Assembly (NCBI GenBank): GCA_022560735.1
Contig: JADFSO010000014.1
Location: 1-64,000, forward strand
Length of the DNA: 64,000 nt
DNA from: Pseudomonadota bacterium
GTDB lineage: Bacteria > Pseudomonadota > Gammaproteobacteria > Steroidobacterales > MnTg04
Reading direction: 5' to 3'
Shown here in pieces: positions 43,981 through 53,123 of this stretch. The translations under genes and the position numbers were made by a program. Positions within the stretch are counted from its first letter, which is position 1, and each line of letters starts with the position of its first letter. The notes under the pieces were generated by a model. The model saw only the letters and a list, made by a program, of their open reading frames with translations, was not told where the DNA came from and did no database searches.

Positions 43981-44943
43981 ATGACATCACCTGTGACGGT
44001 GCTGGGGATCAGCAATGCGATTGTCGATGTGCTTGCCCACGTCGACGACGAAACCCTGGCCGCGATCGGCGCACCGAAAGGTTCGATGACGCTGATCGAC
44101 CAGGAGCAGGCCGAAAAGATTTACGCATTGATGGGCCCGGCGACGGAAATGTCGGGCGGGTCGGTCGCCAATACCATCGCCAACCTGGCCAATCTTGGCG
44201 GTAAGTCTGCCTATATCGGTTGTGTCGCCGATGATCAGCTCGGGCGGATTTTCGTCCACGACATGCAATCGCTCGGCGTCGATGTGGTATTGGCGCCGAT
44301 CGATGACGGCGCGCCGACCGCGCGTTCATACATCCTGATCAGCCCGGGTGGTGAGCGCACGATGAACACCTACCTGGGCGCGTGCATGGAGTTGAGTCCG
44401 GCACACATTAGCGAGTCGGCGATTGCCGGGGCAGGGCTGGTTTTGCTCGAAGGCTATATCTGGGATAACCCGCATGGGCCGGCCGCCGCCGGCGAGGCGA
44501 TGCGGCTGGCGCAGGAGAACGGCGCAAAGGTCGGGCTTACGCTGTCGGATTCCTATTGCGTGGACCGTCACCGCGACGCATTCGCCGAGGCGATCGAGCA
44601 TCGCGTACAAATGGTGTTCGCCAACGAAAAAGAAATCATCAGCCTGCTGGGGACGGACAGTTTCGAGGATGCGGTAGCCAAAACGCGCGAGCTGGAGACG
44701 CTGTTCGTGCTGACCCGTTCGGAAAAAGGTTCGGTGATCGTCAATAACCAGGGCGAAGTGATTCAGGCGGCTGTCCCGGTGGCAAAGGTGGTCGACGCGA
44801 CCGGCGCCGGTGATGCCTACATCGCGGGCTTTCTGTATGGCTGGACGACGGGACTGCCCCTCGCCGAGAGCGCGCAACTCGGTTCGGAATACGCAGCCAG
44901 GGTGATCCAGCAAGTCGGCCCACGCCTGGCAAAAACGATCTAG
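43981..44943 (+). CDS. Adenosine kinase (PfkB family)
   Basis: A 320-residue ribokinase-family protein: ISNAIVDVLAHVDDETLAAI, the substrate motif MSGGSVANTIANLANLGGKS, the second signature VVDATGAGDAYIAGFLYGW with the catalytic Asp, and FANEKEIISLLG. The SGGSVANT motif and overall length place it with adenosine kinases of proteobacteria, which phosphorylate adenosine to AMP; other nucleoside or sugar specificity is possible. GCGAGGCGAC upstream of the ATG may serve as ribosome-binding site. Confidence 0.9.
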   Translation: MTSPVTVLGISNAIVDVLAHVDDETLAAIGAPKGSMTLIDQEQAEKIYALMGPATEMSGGSVANTIANLANLGGKSAYIGCVADDQLGRIFVHDMQSLGVDVVLAPIDDGAPTARSYILISPGGERTMNTYLGACMELSPAHISESAIAGAGLVLLEGYIWDNPHGPAAAGEAMRLAQENGAKVGLTLSDSYCVDRHRDAFAEAIEHRVQMVFANEKEIISLLGTDSFEDAVAKTRELETLFVLTRSEKGSVIVNNQGEVIQAAVPVAKVVDATGAGDAYIAGFLYGWTTGLPLAESAQLGSEYAARVIQQVGPRLAKTI

Positions 44944-44961
44944 CCAGCAAGGCCTGGGCGA

Positions 44962-46179
44962 ATGCCGGAGCTATTCCATCCCTACGAGCAGGCTTTCGCG
45001 GCAAATCCCTATCCCACCTACGCCCGGTTGCGCGAGCAAAACCCGATTTTCTATTCAGCGGAATTCGGGCTGACATTCTTCACGCGTTATCGGGACATCG
45101 CGAATCTGCTGGCCGACAAACGCCTGGGACGAACGCTGAGCCATGTCATGAGCCCCGAAGAAAAAGGCGAAAAACATCGGCAGGAGAACTGGCAGGCGAT
45201 GCCGGCGTACAGTCGCTTCGTGCGGGTCAACCTGCTGGAAACGGAAGGCCCCGATCATGTCAGGCTGCGGCGGCTGCTTGCCAAGGCGATCAACGCGCGC
45301 CTCATCGGCGGGCTGCGCGGGCGCATCGAACTGCTGGTGGATGAGTTGCTGGACGGAATCGCCGACCACAGCGAAATCGATTTCATCGCGGATCTTGCCG
45401 TGCCGCTGCCGGTGCATGTGATTGCTGAAATGCTGGGCTGGCCGGTAGAGGAACGCCATCGCCTGCGGCCGTGGTCTGCGGATATCGTCAGGCTGTATGA
45501 GAGAGACCACAGCGAGGAGGACGTGTTACGCGCCGAAGCGGCGACGCAAGAGTTTGCCGGCATGCTCGGCGAACTGGCCGACCGGCGGCGCAGCGACCCA
45601 AAGGATGACTTGATCAGCGCATTCGCCTTGCTCGAAAGCGATGGCGATACGCTGAGTGCAGACGAACTGATCGCAAGCTGCATGATGTTGCTCAACGCCG
45701 GCCACGAAGCGGTCGTCAATTCGGCGGGCAACGGTCTGCTGGCCTTGCTCCGTCATCCCGAGCAAAGACAGAGACTGCAACGCGACCCATCGATGATAAC
45801 AACGGCAATCGAGGAAATGCTGCGCTACGACTCACCGTTGCAATTCTTTCATCGCTTCGCGCTCGCGGACATGGAGTACGGCGGTTTTGAATTCCGCAAG
45901 GGCGACACGCTAGGCCTGCTCTACGGCTCCGCGAATCGCGATCCCGCCGCATTCGAGCACGCCGACACTTTCGATATAGCGCGCGACCCGAACCAGCACC
46001 TGGCTTTCGGCCTGGGTCCGCATTTTTGCCTGGGCTCGCCACTGGCGCGGCTGGAACTGGAGATCCTGTTCAGCAAGCTGCTGCAACGATTTCCCGATAT
46101 TCAGTTGCTGGATGAACAACCCAGGTATCGCACCGGCCTGGTATTTCGCGGCTTACGACAATTGCCTGTGCGGTTGTAA
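44962..46179 (+). CDS. Cytochrome P450
   Basis: A 405-residue soluble bacterial P450. The heme-thiolate loop is AFGLGPHFCLGSPLARLELE (Cys near residue 353), the ExxR motif is in AIEEMLRYDSPLQFFHRFAL, and the I-helix oxygen site reads LLNAGHEAVVNSAGNGLL, where the usual acid-alcohol pair is replaced by Glu-Ala. No ferredoxin or reductase gene is adjacent. The substrate is unknown. It begins 18 bp after the adenosine kinase stop; whether the two are functionally related is unclear. Confidence 0.93.
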   Translation: MPELFHPYEQAFAANPYPTYARLREQNPIFYSAEFGLTFFTRYRDIANLLADKRLGRTLSHVMSPEEKGEKHRQENWQAMPAYSRFVRVNLLETEGPDHVRLRRLLAKAINARLIGGLRGRIELLVDELLDGIADHSEIDFIADLAVPLPVHVIAEMLGWPVEERHRLRPWSADIVRLYERDHSEEDVLRAEAATQEFAGMLGELADRRRSDPKDDLISAFALLESDGDTLSADELIASCMMLLNAGHEAVVNSAGNGLLALLRHPEQRQRLQRDPSMITTAIEEMLRYDSPLQFFHRFALADMEYGGFEFRKGDTLGLLYGSANRDPAAFEHADTFDIARDPNQHLAFGLGPHFCLGSPLARLELEILFSKLLQRFPDIQLLDEQPRYRTGLVFRGLRQLPVRL

Positions 46180-46205
46180 AAAATGAGGGAAATTTTGTTC
46201 GGGCT

Positions 46206-46264
46206 CGTAGGAGCGGCTTCAGCCGCGATAGGCGTTCTCATCGGGCCTGAAGGCCCTCCTGCAG
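46206..46264. repeat. Pair of inverted REP elements (BIME-like)
   Basis: The first REP (plus strand, 46207-46232) begins GTAGGAGCGGCTTCAGCCGC, with stem GCGGCT/AGCCGC. The second, on the minus strand (46264-46239), begins GCAGGAGGGCCTTCAGGCCC, with stem GGGCC/GGCCC. The two head-to-head palindromes with GTAGGAG-like heads match the REP style of Pseudomonas and Xanthomonas. They lie between the convergent P450 and short aldehyde dehydrogenase genes. Confidence 0.78.
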
Positions 46265-46277
46265 TTGCGAAAAAGAA

Positions 46278-47156
46278 CTAGCCGCCCACCGGGTGCCAGG
46301 TGGTCTTGAATTCCTGGGTGTCGCGGATGAAGTAGGGGCCCTGGCCCTTTTCGGTGCTCCAGTCGATGCCGGTGCGGCGGACCACGCGTTTGATGTTGTT
46401 GGCGGCGTGTAACTGGATTTCCCGGTCCACGGCCGCATCGCCGTCGCAATAGACGATCGCATTGACATCCATGTGCGCGGCGAATTGTTCGGTCAGTTCT
46501 GCGCGCGAGCCGGTCAGGACATTGACCACGCCTGCGGGCACATCGGCTGCGTGCAGCACTTCGGTGAAACTGATCGCGCTCAATGGCATCGAGTAAGACG
46601 CCAGCGCCACGCAGGTGTTGCCGCCGGCGATGGCGGCAGCGATGTTGGAGACCAGGCCCAGCAAGCCGCTTTCCTCCGGTGCGATGATCGTGACGACGCC
46701 GGTCGGTTCGGGAACGGTAAAATTGAAATGCGCGGAACTGACCGGGTTTACCGAGCTGAAAACCTGCTGGAATTTATCGGTCCAGCCGGCGTAATAAACC
46801 AGCCGGTCGATGCTGACGGCGACCTCTGTGCGGGCCTTCGCTTTCGTTAGTCCTTGCTTGACGAGTTCGGCCACGAACTGTTCGCTGCGACCTTCGAGCA
46901 TCTCCGCAATCCGGTAAAGTATTTGCCCACGCAGGTAAGCGCTGGTGCCGGACCAGCCGGCAAACGCCTTGCGCGCGGCGACCACGGCCTCGCGCGTGTC
47001 CTTGCGACTGCCCAGGCAGACGTTGGCGATGATCTCGTCCTTGTTATGCAAAGGATAGTAGCGACCGGACTCGGTGCGCGGGAACTTGCCGTCGATATAG
47101 AGCTTGTAGGTCTTGCCGACCGCCAGGCGCGTGTTTTTGTCCTTCAGATCAGCCAT
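46278..47156 (-). CDS. Short aldehyde-dehydrogenase-like protein lacking the catalytic domain
   Basis: A 292-residue product that aligns with the N-terminal NAD-binding part of aldehyde dehydrogenases (YKLYIDGKFPRTESGRYYPL, ARKAFAGWSGTSAYLRGQIL, AAAIAGGNTCVALASYSMPL) but ends where the catalytic Glu and Cys segments should begin. The usual PWN motif is replaced by APEES. There is no frameshift or remnant downstream, so it looks like a stable pseudoenzyme. It follows the full-length aldehyde dehydrogenase by 12 bp and may be its partner or regulator. No catalytic activity is expected. Confidence 0.85.
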   Translation of the reverse strand: MADLKDKNTRLAVGKTYKLYIDGKFPRTESGRYYPLHNKDEIIANVCLGSRKDTREAVVAARKAFAGWSGTSAYLRGQILYRIAEMLEGRSEQFVAELVKQGLTKAKARTEVAVSIDRLVYYAGWTDKFQQVFSSVNPVSSAHFNFTVPEPTGVVTIIAPEESGLLGLVSNIAAAIAGGNTCVALASYSMPLSAISFTEVLHAADVPAGVVNVLTGSRAELTEQFAAHMDVNAIVYCDGDAAVDREIQLHAANNIKRVVRRTGIDWSTEKGQGPYFIRDTQEFKTTWHPVGG

Positions 47157-47168
47157 GAATCATCACCA

Positions 47169-48644
47169 TCACGACAACTCCAGGTAGGCGTCGAGTCCGT
47201 GCAGGCCGCCTTCCCGACCCATACCGCTTTCCTTGTAACCGCCAAACGGCGATGCCGGGTCGAATTTGTTAAAGGTGTTCGCCCAGATCACGCCGGCGCG
47301 AATGGCGCGGGTCATTTTGAATATCTTCGCGCCCTTGTCGGTCCAGACCCCGCCGGACAGCCCGTAGGGCGTGTTATTCGCCTTGTCCAGGCCTTCCTCG
47401 AGCGTGCGGAAAGTCTGGATGGCCAGCACCGGGCCGAAGATTTCTTCCTGGACCACCCGGTTCGACTGCGACACGCCGGTGAACAACGTCGGCCGGCACC
47501 AGTAACCGGTTGTCGGCAACGTGGCCGAGCTTTGGTACATCTCGCCGCCTTCGGCCTGGCCGATGCGCAGGTAGTCCTCGATCTTTGCCAGCTGCGCGGG
47601 TGAATTGATCGCGCCGATATCGGTGTTCTTGTCCATGGGATCGCCGACGATCAGCGACTCCATGCGATCCTTGAGTTTCCGGATCACCTCGTCCGCGACC
47701 GATTCCTGGACCAGCAGGCGCGACCCGGCACAGCAAACATGGCCCTGGTTGAAGAAAATGCCGTTGACGATGCCCTCGACGGCTTCATCGATCGCGGCAT
47801 CGGCGAAAATTATGTTCGCGGCCTTGCCGCCCAGTTCCAGCGTGTATTTCGTCGAGGTCCCGGCGAGGCTTTTCTGGATCGAACGGCCGACGGCCGTGGA
47901 CCCGGTAAACGCAATCTTGTCGATGTCCGGGTGATCGACCAGGGCTGCGCCGGTATCGCCGGCGCCGGTGACGATATTGACCACGCCGGGCGGCAGGCCG
48001 GCATCGCGGATCACTTCGGCGAGCTTCAGCGCGGTCAGCGGTGTGGTCTCGGCCGGTTTCAGCACGACCGTATTGCCACAGGCCAGCGCGGGCGCGATTT
48101 TCCAGGCCGCCATCAGCAGCGGGAAATTCCACGGGATGATCTGCCCGGCAACGCCGAGTGCCGCCACCTGCTTTCCCGGGAAGGCATATTCCAGCTTGTC
48201 GGCCCAGCCCGCGTAATAAAAGAAATGCGCCGCCGCCAGCGGGATGTCGATATCGCGCGACTCGCGTATCGGCTTGCCGCCATCGAGCGTTTCGATCACG
48301 GCAAACTCGCGGGCCCTTTCCTGCAACACGCGGGCGATCCGGTAAATGTACTTGCCGCGCTCGGCCGGCTTCAGTGTTGACCAGCTAGTCTGGTAGGCCT
48401 TGCGCGCGGCCTTGACCGCTCGAGCAACATCGTCCTTGCCGGCCGCGGCAACACGCGCCAGCACTTGCTCATTGGCCGGGTTGATGCTGTCGAAATAGCG
48501 TCCTTCTTTGGGTGCGACAAATTCGCCACCGATAAACAACTCGTATTGTTCGTCGATGCGGATGTGATCGGTACTCTCCGGCGCCGGGTCGTATTGCCAG
48601 TCGGTGTCGAATGCGAGCTTGCTGGTGGTTTCGTCCACGATCAA
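47169..48644 (-). CDS. Aldehyde dehydrogenase
   Basis: A 491-residue enzyme with IPWNFPLLMAAWKIAPALAC (Rossmann and oxyanion Asn), FTGSTAVGRSIQKSLAG, the catalytic Glu in LELGGKAANIIF and Cys in FFNQGHVCCAGSRLLVQ. Lying immediately after deoC (four-base overlap), it is well placed to oxidise the acetaldehyde released from deoxyribose-5-phosphate to acetate with NAD. The substrate is inferred from this context. Confidence 0.93.
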   Translation of the reverse strand: MIVDETTSKLAFDTDWQYDPAPESTDHIRIDEQYELFIGGEFVAPKEGRYFDSINPANEQVLARVAAAGKDDVARAVKAARKAYQTSWSTLKPAERGKYIYRIARVLQERAREFAVIETLDGGKPIRESRDIDIPLAAAHFFYYAGWADKLEYAFPGKQVAALGVAGQIIPWNFPLLMAAWKIAPALACGNTVVLKPAETTPLTALKLAEVIRDAGLPPGVVNIVTGAGDTGAALVDHPDIDKIAFTGSTAVGRSIQKSLAGTSTKYTLELGGKAANIIFADAAIDEAVEGIVNGIFFNQGHVCCAGSRLLVQESVADEVIRKLKDRMESLIVGDPMDKNTDIGAINSPAQLAKIEDYLRIGQAEGGEMYQSSATLPTTGYWCRPTLFTGVSQSNRVVQEEIFGPVLAIQTFRTLEEGLDKANNTPYGLSGGVWTDKGAKIFKMTRAIRAGVIWANTFNKFDPASPFGGYKESGMGREGGLHGLDAYLELS

Positions 48645-49579
48645 TCCTTAGAGAAATAATCGGCGGACTGGTAGACGCCGGTTTGCTGTTTTTGTATTTG
48701 CATGATCAGGTCGTTGGCCAGGCTGCTGGCGCCGAAGCGGAACCACTCAGGAGCCATCCAGGCCTGGCCCAGGGTCTCCCGCAGCATCACCAGGTATTGT
48801 ATCGCCAGCTTCGCCTTCGAGATACCGCCGGCCGGTTTCATGCCGACCTGCCGGCCGGTCTCGTAGTAATGGTCGCGAATGGCTTGCAGCATGACCAGCG
48901 TTACCGGCATCGTCGCCGCCGGCTGAATCTTGCCGGTCGAAGTCTTGATGAAATCGGCGCCGGCGTGCATCGCAAGCACGCTGGCCCGGCGTACCTGGTC
49001 CAGCGTGCCCAGTTCGCCGGTTTCCAGGATGACTTTGAGATGTGCCTCGCCGCAGGCGTCCCTGACTGCTGCAATCTCATCGAAAACATAGCCATAATCG
49101 CCGCGCAGGAAGGCGCCCCGTGAAATCACCATGTCGATTTCGTCGGCGCCTTCGGCGACCGCAATTTTCGTTTCCTCCAGCTTGATGTGCAACGGCGACA
49201 TGCCGCTGGGAAAAGCGGTGGCCACCGATGCGACCTTGATTTCTCCGGCGAGCCCCTGGTCATCCAGGGCCTTCCTGGCTACGCCGACCATGACCGGGTA
49301 AACACAGACCGCCGCCACATGCGGCAGGCCCGGTATCGAATCGTGCAGGTGAATGGCTTTCTGGCACAGCTGGCGCACCTTGCCCGGCGTGTCCTGGCCC
49401 TCCAGCGTGGTCAGATCGATCATGCCCAGCGCCAGTTTCAGCGCCTGCATTTTGGATGCTTTCTTGATGCTGCGTTTGCAGAATCTTGCGACCCGTTCCT
49501 CGACGCCGGTCTGGTCGACCCGCGAGACCAGGTCGAGCCGGGGCAACGGAGAACTCGAAGTGCTGGCTGGCGTACTCAT
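48641..49579 (-). CDS. deoC: Deoxyribose-phosphate aldolase
   Basis: A 312-residue class I aldolase. The Schiff-base Lys is in [20 protein letters not shown], and the second catalytic Lys in [15 protein letters not shown]. The N-terminal 50 residues are longer than in E. coli DeoC (259 residues), as in many actinobacterial and gammaproteobacterial homologues. It splits deoxyribose-5-phosphate into glyceraldehyde-3-phosphate and acetaldehyde. It overlaps deoD and the aldehyde dehydrogenase gene by four bases each. Confidence 0.94.
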   Translation of the reverse strand: MSTPASTSSSPLPRLDLVSRVDQTGVEERVARFCKRSIKKASKMQALKLALGMIDLTTLEGQDTPGKVRQLCQKAIHLHDSIPGLPHVAAVCVYPVMVGVARKALDDQGLAGEIKVASVATAFPSGMSPLHIKLEETKIAVAEGADEIDMVISRGAFLRGDYGYVFDEIAAVRDACGEAHLKVILETGELGTLDQVRRASVLAMHAGADFIKTSTGKIQPAATMPVTLVMLQAIRDHYYETGRQVGMKPAGGISKAKLAIQYLVMLRETLGQAWMAPEWFRFGASSLANDLIMQIQKQQTGVYQSADYFSKD

Positions 49580-50310
49580 GAATCGTCTGCAGCGCTTGAG
49601 TTTCCGGCCAGCGCCGTTTCGAGGGCGAGCTCGATCATGTCGCCGAACGAGGTCTGGCGCTCTTCACTGCTAAGCGCCTCGCCGCTGCGGATGTCGTCAC
49701 TGACCGTGCAAATGGCCAGCGCTTCCACGCCATGCTCGGCCGCCAGCGCATAAATACCGGCTGCCTCCATCTCGATCCCGAGGATCTTGTATTTGGCCAT
49801 CACATCGAACATTTCAGGTTCGGGCGTATAAAAAAGATCCCCGGAGAACAGGTTGCCGACATGAAAACGGAGTTTCTTTGCCTCGGCGACCGCGACCGCA
49901 TCGCGCAACAGGGAAAAACTGGCGATCGCCGCATAGTCATAGCCGCCAAAACGCATGCGGTTGACTCCCGAATCGGTGCACGCACCCATGCCGATGACGA
50001 TATCGCGCAGGCTGACAGCCGGGTTGACCGTGCCGCAACTGCCGACGCGGATCAGGCGCTTGGCCCCGTATTCGGTGATCAGTTCGCTGCAATAAATGGA
50101 GACGGACGGTATGCCCATGCCGTGGGCCATGACCGAAATGTCCATGCCCCGGTATTTGCCGGTGAAACCCCACATGTTGCGGACGTCGTTGACCTGGCGG
50201 GCATCGTCGAGAAAGTTGTCGGCGATATATTTTGCCCGCAACGGATCGCCTGGCATCAGGATGGTCTCTGCAAAATCGCCGGGCTCGGCGTTGATGTGTT
50301 TGGTCGCCAT
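49576..50310 (-). CDS. deoD: Purine-nucleoside phosphorylase
   Basis: A 244-residue NP-I family hexamer subunit: [20 protein letters not shown] at the start (phosphate-binding Gly and Arg), [20 protein letters not shown], and [20 protein letters not shown] with the ribose-binding Met-Glu and IVCT-like CTVSDDI. It splits purine (deoxy)ribonucleosides to base and (deoxy)ribose-1-phosphate. First gene of the deoD-deoC-ALDH-ALDH operon. Confidence 0.96.
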   Translation of the reverse strand: MATKHINAEPGDFAETILMPGDPLRAKYIADNFLDDARQVNDVRNMWGFTGKYRGMDISVMAHGMGIPSVSIYCSELITEYGAKRLIRVGSCGTVNPAVSLRDIVIGMGACTDSGVNRMRFGGYDYAAIASFSLLRDAVAVAEAKKLRFHVGNLFSGDLFYTPEPEMFDVMAKYKILGIEMEAAGIYALAAEHGVEALAICTVSDDIRSGEALSSEERQTSFGDMIELALETALAGNSSAADDS

Positions 50311-50659
50311 GTTAAACCGATCTCACCGTGGATGGATTGCCGCCGTCCTGCGCTGTGCACAAAGCGAGCCCAAGGGCCTGAATTTCATAATAAAACATCC
50401 GCTCAGGCCCGGACTGCGGGGCAGGTAATTGTACACAAAGACGCTTTGGCTTGTATTGGCCGAGTGCGGCTGAAATTGAGGGGTCTGCATGTCGTTGTCA
50501 CAACGGATAAAGTCACGCCAGACTGTATCCTGCAACAGACCTCAATCCGGTAATTTCCTGCTCCCGCGCAGGCGGATACCGGGTTCGGCAAGTTGCGCTA
50601 TCCAGCTTTTTTGCTATGCTGTAGATAGCAAAAAGAACATCTATTCCAGGGGAAAAATA
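50311..50659. other. Divergent regulatory interval between deoD and the TonB receptor
   Basis: About 350 bp with no plausible gene. It holds two copies of a motif, TGTGCACAAAGCG at 50354-50366 and TGTACACAAAGACG at 50430-50443, each around a small palindrome, and the inverted repeat at 50608-50634. A minus-strand TACAAT box overlaps the second copy. It probably controls both directions. Confidence 0.5.
50608..50634. promoter_or_regulatory. Perfect inverted repeat upstream of the TonB receptor
   Basis: Ten-base arms TTTTTGCTAT (50608-50617) and ATAGCAAAAA (50625-50634) around seven bases, ending 25 bases before the ATG. It could be an operator or a 5'-UTR hairpin; its T run follows the wrong arm for a terminator on the plus strand. 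Confidence 0.5.
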
Positions 50660-52984
50660 ATGATCAGGGCAATCAGAAGATCAGGTTTTTGCGTGTTTGT
50701 TTCTGCTTTGGCAATGACTTTTGCCGGCAGCCCGGCCGTTGCTCAGGATGAGGAACCAGGCGCTACCGAGCGCTTGCTGCCGGAGGTCGTGGTTACCGCA
50801 CAAAAACGCGAGCAAAACATCCAGGATGTGCCAATTTCCGTATCGACGCTGAGCGGCGATGCGCTTTCTGCCATCAATTCAGCAGGCGCGGATATTCGGG
50901 CATTATCGAACCGGGTACCCAGCCTGCAGATCGAGTCGTCATTTGGCCGGACCTTTCCACGCTTTTATATACGCGGTCTGGGCAATACCGACTTCGACCT
51001 GAACTCTTCACAGCCGGTTTCGCTGGTCTATGATGAGGTGGTCCTGGAAAACCCGATCGTCAAGGGTTTCCCGATGTTCGACATTGACCGGGTCGAGGTG
51101 CTGCGTGGCCCGCAGGGCACGCTGTTCGGACGCAATACGCCGGCCGGCATCGTCAAGTTCGAATCGGTCAAACCGTCACAGGAATCCAGCGGCTTTGGCC
51201 GGATTTCCTTCGGCACCGATGCGCAGATCGACCTGGAAGCGGCTTTTGGCGGCGCACTGTCGGATACCGTCTCGGCGCGGCTGTCGGTTCTTTATACGGA
51301 ACGTGACGATTTTGTCAGCAACACTTTCACCGGCGAATCCGACGTACTCGGCGGCTACGATGAACTGGCGGTTCGCGCGCAGTTGCTGATCGAGCCGAGC
51401 GATGATTTCAGTGCGTTGCTCAACGTGCATACCCGCGATCTGAATGGTACGGCGCGCCTGTTCCGCGCCAATATCATTGTCCCGGGGACCAACTCCCTGG
51501 TGCCGGGATTCGACCGCGATTCGATCAGCATCGATGGCCAGAACATCCAGGACCTGGACGCCTTCGGCGCATCGGCGAAGCTGGTTTTCAATCTCGGTTC
51601 GACCACGCTGACCTCGATCACCGGCTATGAGAGCGTCGAGCTGTTTAGCCGCGGCGATATCGATGGCGGATTTGGTGCCGTGTTTGCGCCACCGAGCGGA
51701 CCCGGCTTTATTCCGTTTTCCGCGGAAAGCGCCGACGGTATCCCGGATCTGGACCAGTTCACCCAGGAATTCAGGCTCTCGAGCAACGATTGGGACCGGG
51801 GTGTCTGGCAGGTTGGCTTCTATTATTTCAGCGAGGATATCGAGATCGAAAGTTTTTCCTTCGATACCTTGTTTGGCGGCGTCGATTGCTCGCAATTCGG
51901 TCAGGCCATGTGCGACGGATTTGCGACGCAGTCACAGGAAACCGATGCCTGGGCAATATTTGCCTCGGTCGACTACGCGATTTCCGACACCTGGTCGATC
52001 GCCGGTGGTCTGCGTTACTCGGAGGACGAGAAAGACTACGTGACCCAGCGCCTGCAACCGCTGTTTATCAACAACTTGCTGTTTGGAACCTTGCCAACTG
52101 GCCCGATTCCGCAAAAAACAGACGACGAAGTAGTTACCTGGGACATCAGCACGATCTACGCCATCAATGACCATGTCAACTTTTACAGCAGGCTCGCCAA
52201 AGGTTTCCGTGCGCCGAGCATCCAGGGCCGCGTATTGTTCAACAACGATATCGACGGTACCGATCCGGCGACCGATGGCGTGTCGGTAGCGGACACCGAG
52301 GAGATTATTTCTTTTGAGGCAGGCTTCAAGATCGAATCGGTCGATGGCCGTCTGCGCTTCAACGTCAATGGCTTTTATTACGAGGTCGATGATCAGCAGG
52401 TCACGGCGGTTGGTGGCGCGATCAATATCAATACCTTGTTCAATGTCGATAAAACGATTGGCTTTGGTTTTGAGGGTGATCTGCAGTTCGTGCCAAACGA
52501 CAACTGGAGTTTCAGCGCCGGGATCAGCTTCAACGACACCGAGATCGATGACCCGAACCTGACCGTTACTCCTTGTGGCGGTGGTTGCACGGTTCTCGAT
52601 CCACTGGTCCCGGGACCGGGCGGGAGCCTGCTTGCACTGATCGACGGCAACAGCCTGCCGCAGGCGCCCGAGTGGGTGATCAACGGGACCGCGCGGTTTT
52701 CGACTCCGATGGGGAATGGTGAATTCTATGTCTTTACCGATTTCTCGTATCGTGACGACGTGATTTTCACCTTGTATGAATCGGCGGAATTCAGCAGCGA
52801 TTCCCTGGTGAATATTGGCTTGCGTGCAGGATACATAGTCAACGACGGCCAATATGAGTTTGCCGTCTTTGGCCGCAACATCACCGACGAAGAGGAACTG
52901 GTTGGCGGCATCGATTTCAATAACCTGACCGGTTTCGTCAACGCGCCGCGGACCTGGGGCGTGGAGGTTATTACCCGCTTCTAG
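50660..52984 (+). CDS. TonB-dependent receptor (possible nucleoside-related importer)
   Basis: A 774-residue outer-membrane receptor: signal peptide ending AGSPAVAQ, TonB box PEVVVTAQKREQ, plug domain (VPISVSTLSGDALSAI, FDIDRVEVLRGPQGTLFGRN) and a long beta-barrel ending in the aromatic TWGVEVITRF. The VVVTAQKREQNIQDVPISVS start is that of the large group of proteobacterial receptors not tied to siderophores. Its neighbours, deoD on one side and an exported deaminase on the other, suggest it imports nucleosides, oligonucleotides or a related compound; this is inference. AGGGGA stands ahead of the ATG, and a strong terminator follows. Confidence 0.9.
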   Translation: MIRAIRRSGFCVFVSALAMTFAGSPAVAQDEEPGATERLLPEVVVTAQKREQNIQDVPISVSTLSGDALSAINSAGADIRALSNRVPSLQIESSFGRTFPRFYIRGLGNTDFDLNSSQPVSLVYDEVVLENPIVKGFPMFDIDRVEVLRGPQGTLFGRNTPAGIVKFESVKPSQESSGFGRISFGTDAQIDLEAAFGGALSDTVSARLSVLYTERDDFVSNTFTGESDVLGGYDELAVRAQLLIEPSDDFSALLNVHTRDLNGTARLFRANIIVPGTNSLVPGFDRDSISIDGQNIQDLDAFGASAKLVFNLGSTTLTSITGYESVELFSRGDIDGGFGAVFAPPSGPGFIPFSAESADGIPDLDQFTQEFRLSSNDWDRGVWQVGFYYFSEDIEIESFSFDTLFGGVDCSQFGQAMCDGFATQSQETDAWAIFASVDYAISDTWSIAGGLRYSEDEKDYVTQRLQPLFINNLLFGTLPTGPIPQKTDDEVVTWDISTIYAINDHVNFYSRLAKGFRAPSIQGRVLFNNDIDGTDPATDGVSVADTEEIISFEAGFKIESVDGRLRFNVNGFYYEVDDQQVTAVGGAININTLFNVDKTIGFGFEGDLQFVPNDNWSFSAGISFNDTEIDDPNLTVTPCGGGCTVLDPLVPGPGGSLLALIDGNSLPQAPEWVINGTARFSTPMGNGEFYVFTDFSYRDDVIFTLYESAEFSSDSLVNIGLRAGYIVNDGQYEFAVFGRNITDEEELVGGIDFNNLTGFVNAPRTWGVEVITRF

Positions 52985-53009
52985 GCTGTGCATAGCATCA
53001 GCAGGACAG

Positions 53010-53041
53010 AAAGGCCCGGCCCGAACAGCCGGGCCTTTTTT
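53010..53041 (+). terminator. Rho-independent terminator after the TonB receptor
   Basis: Arms AAAGGCCCGG (53010-53019) and CCGGGCCTTT (53029-53038) around a nine-base loop, followed by a run of T. Confidence 0.88.
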
Positions 53042-53123
53042 GTGATTCTTTCGCGTGCTTTTGCCGGCAACGGCAACCGATATAATGCAGCAGCTGCCAA
53101 CCAGAGATTACAGTGAGCGGACA

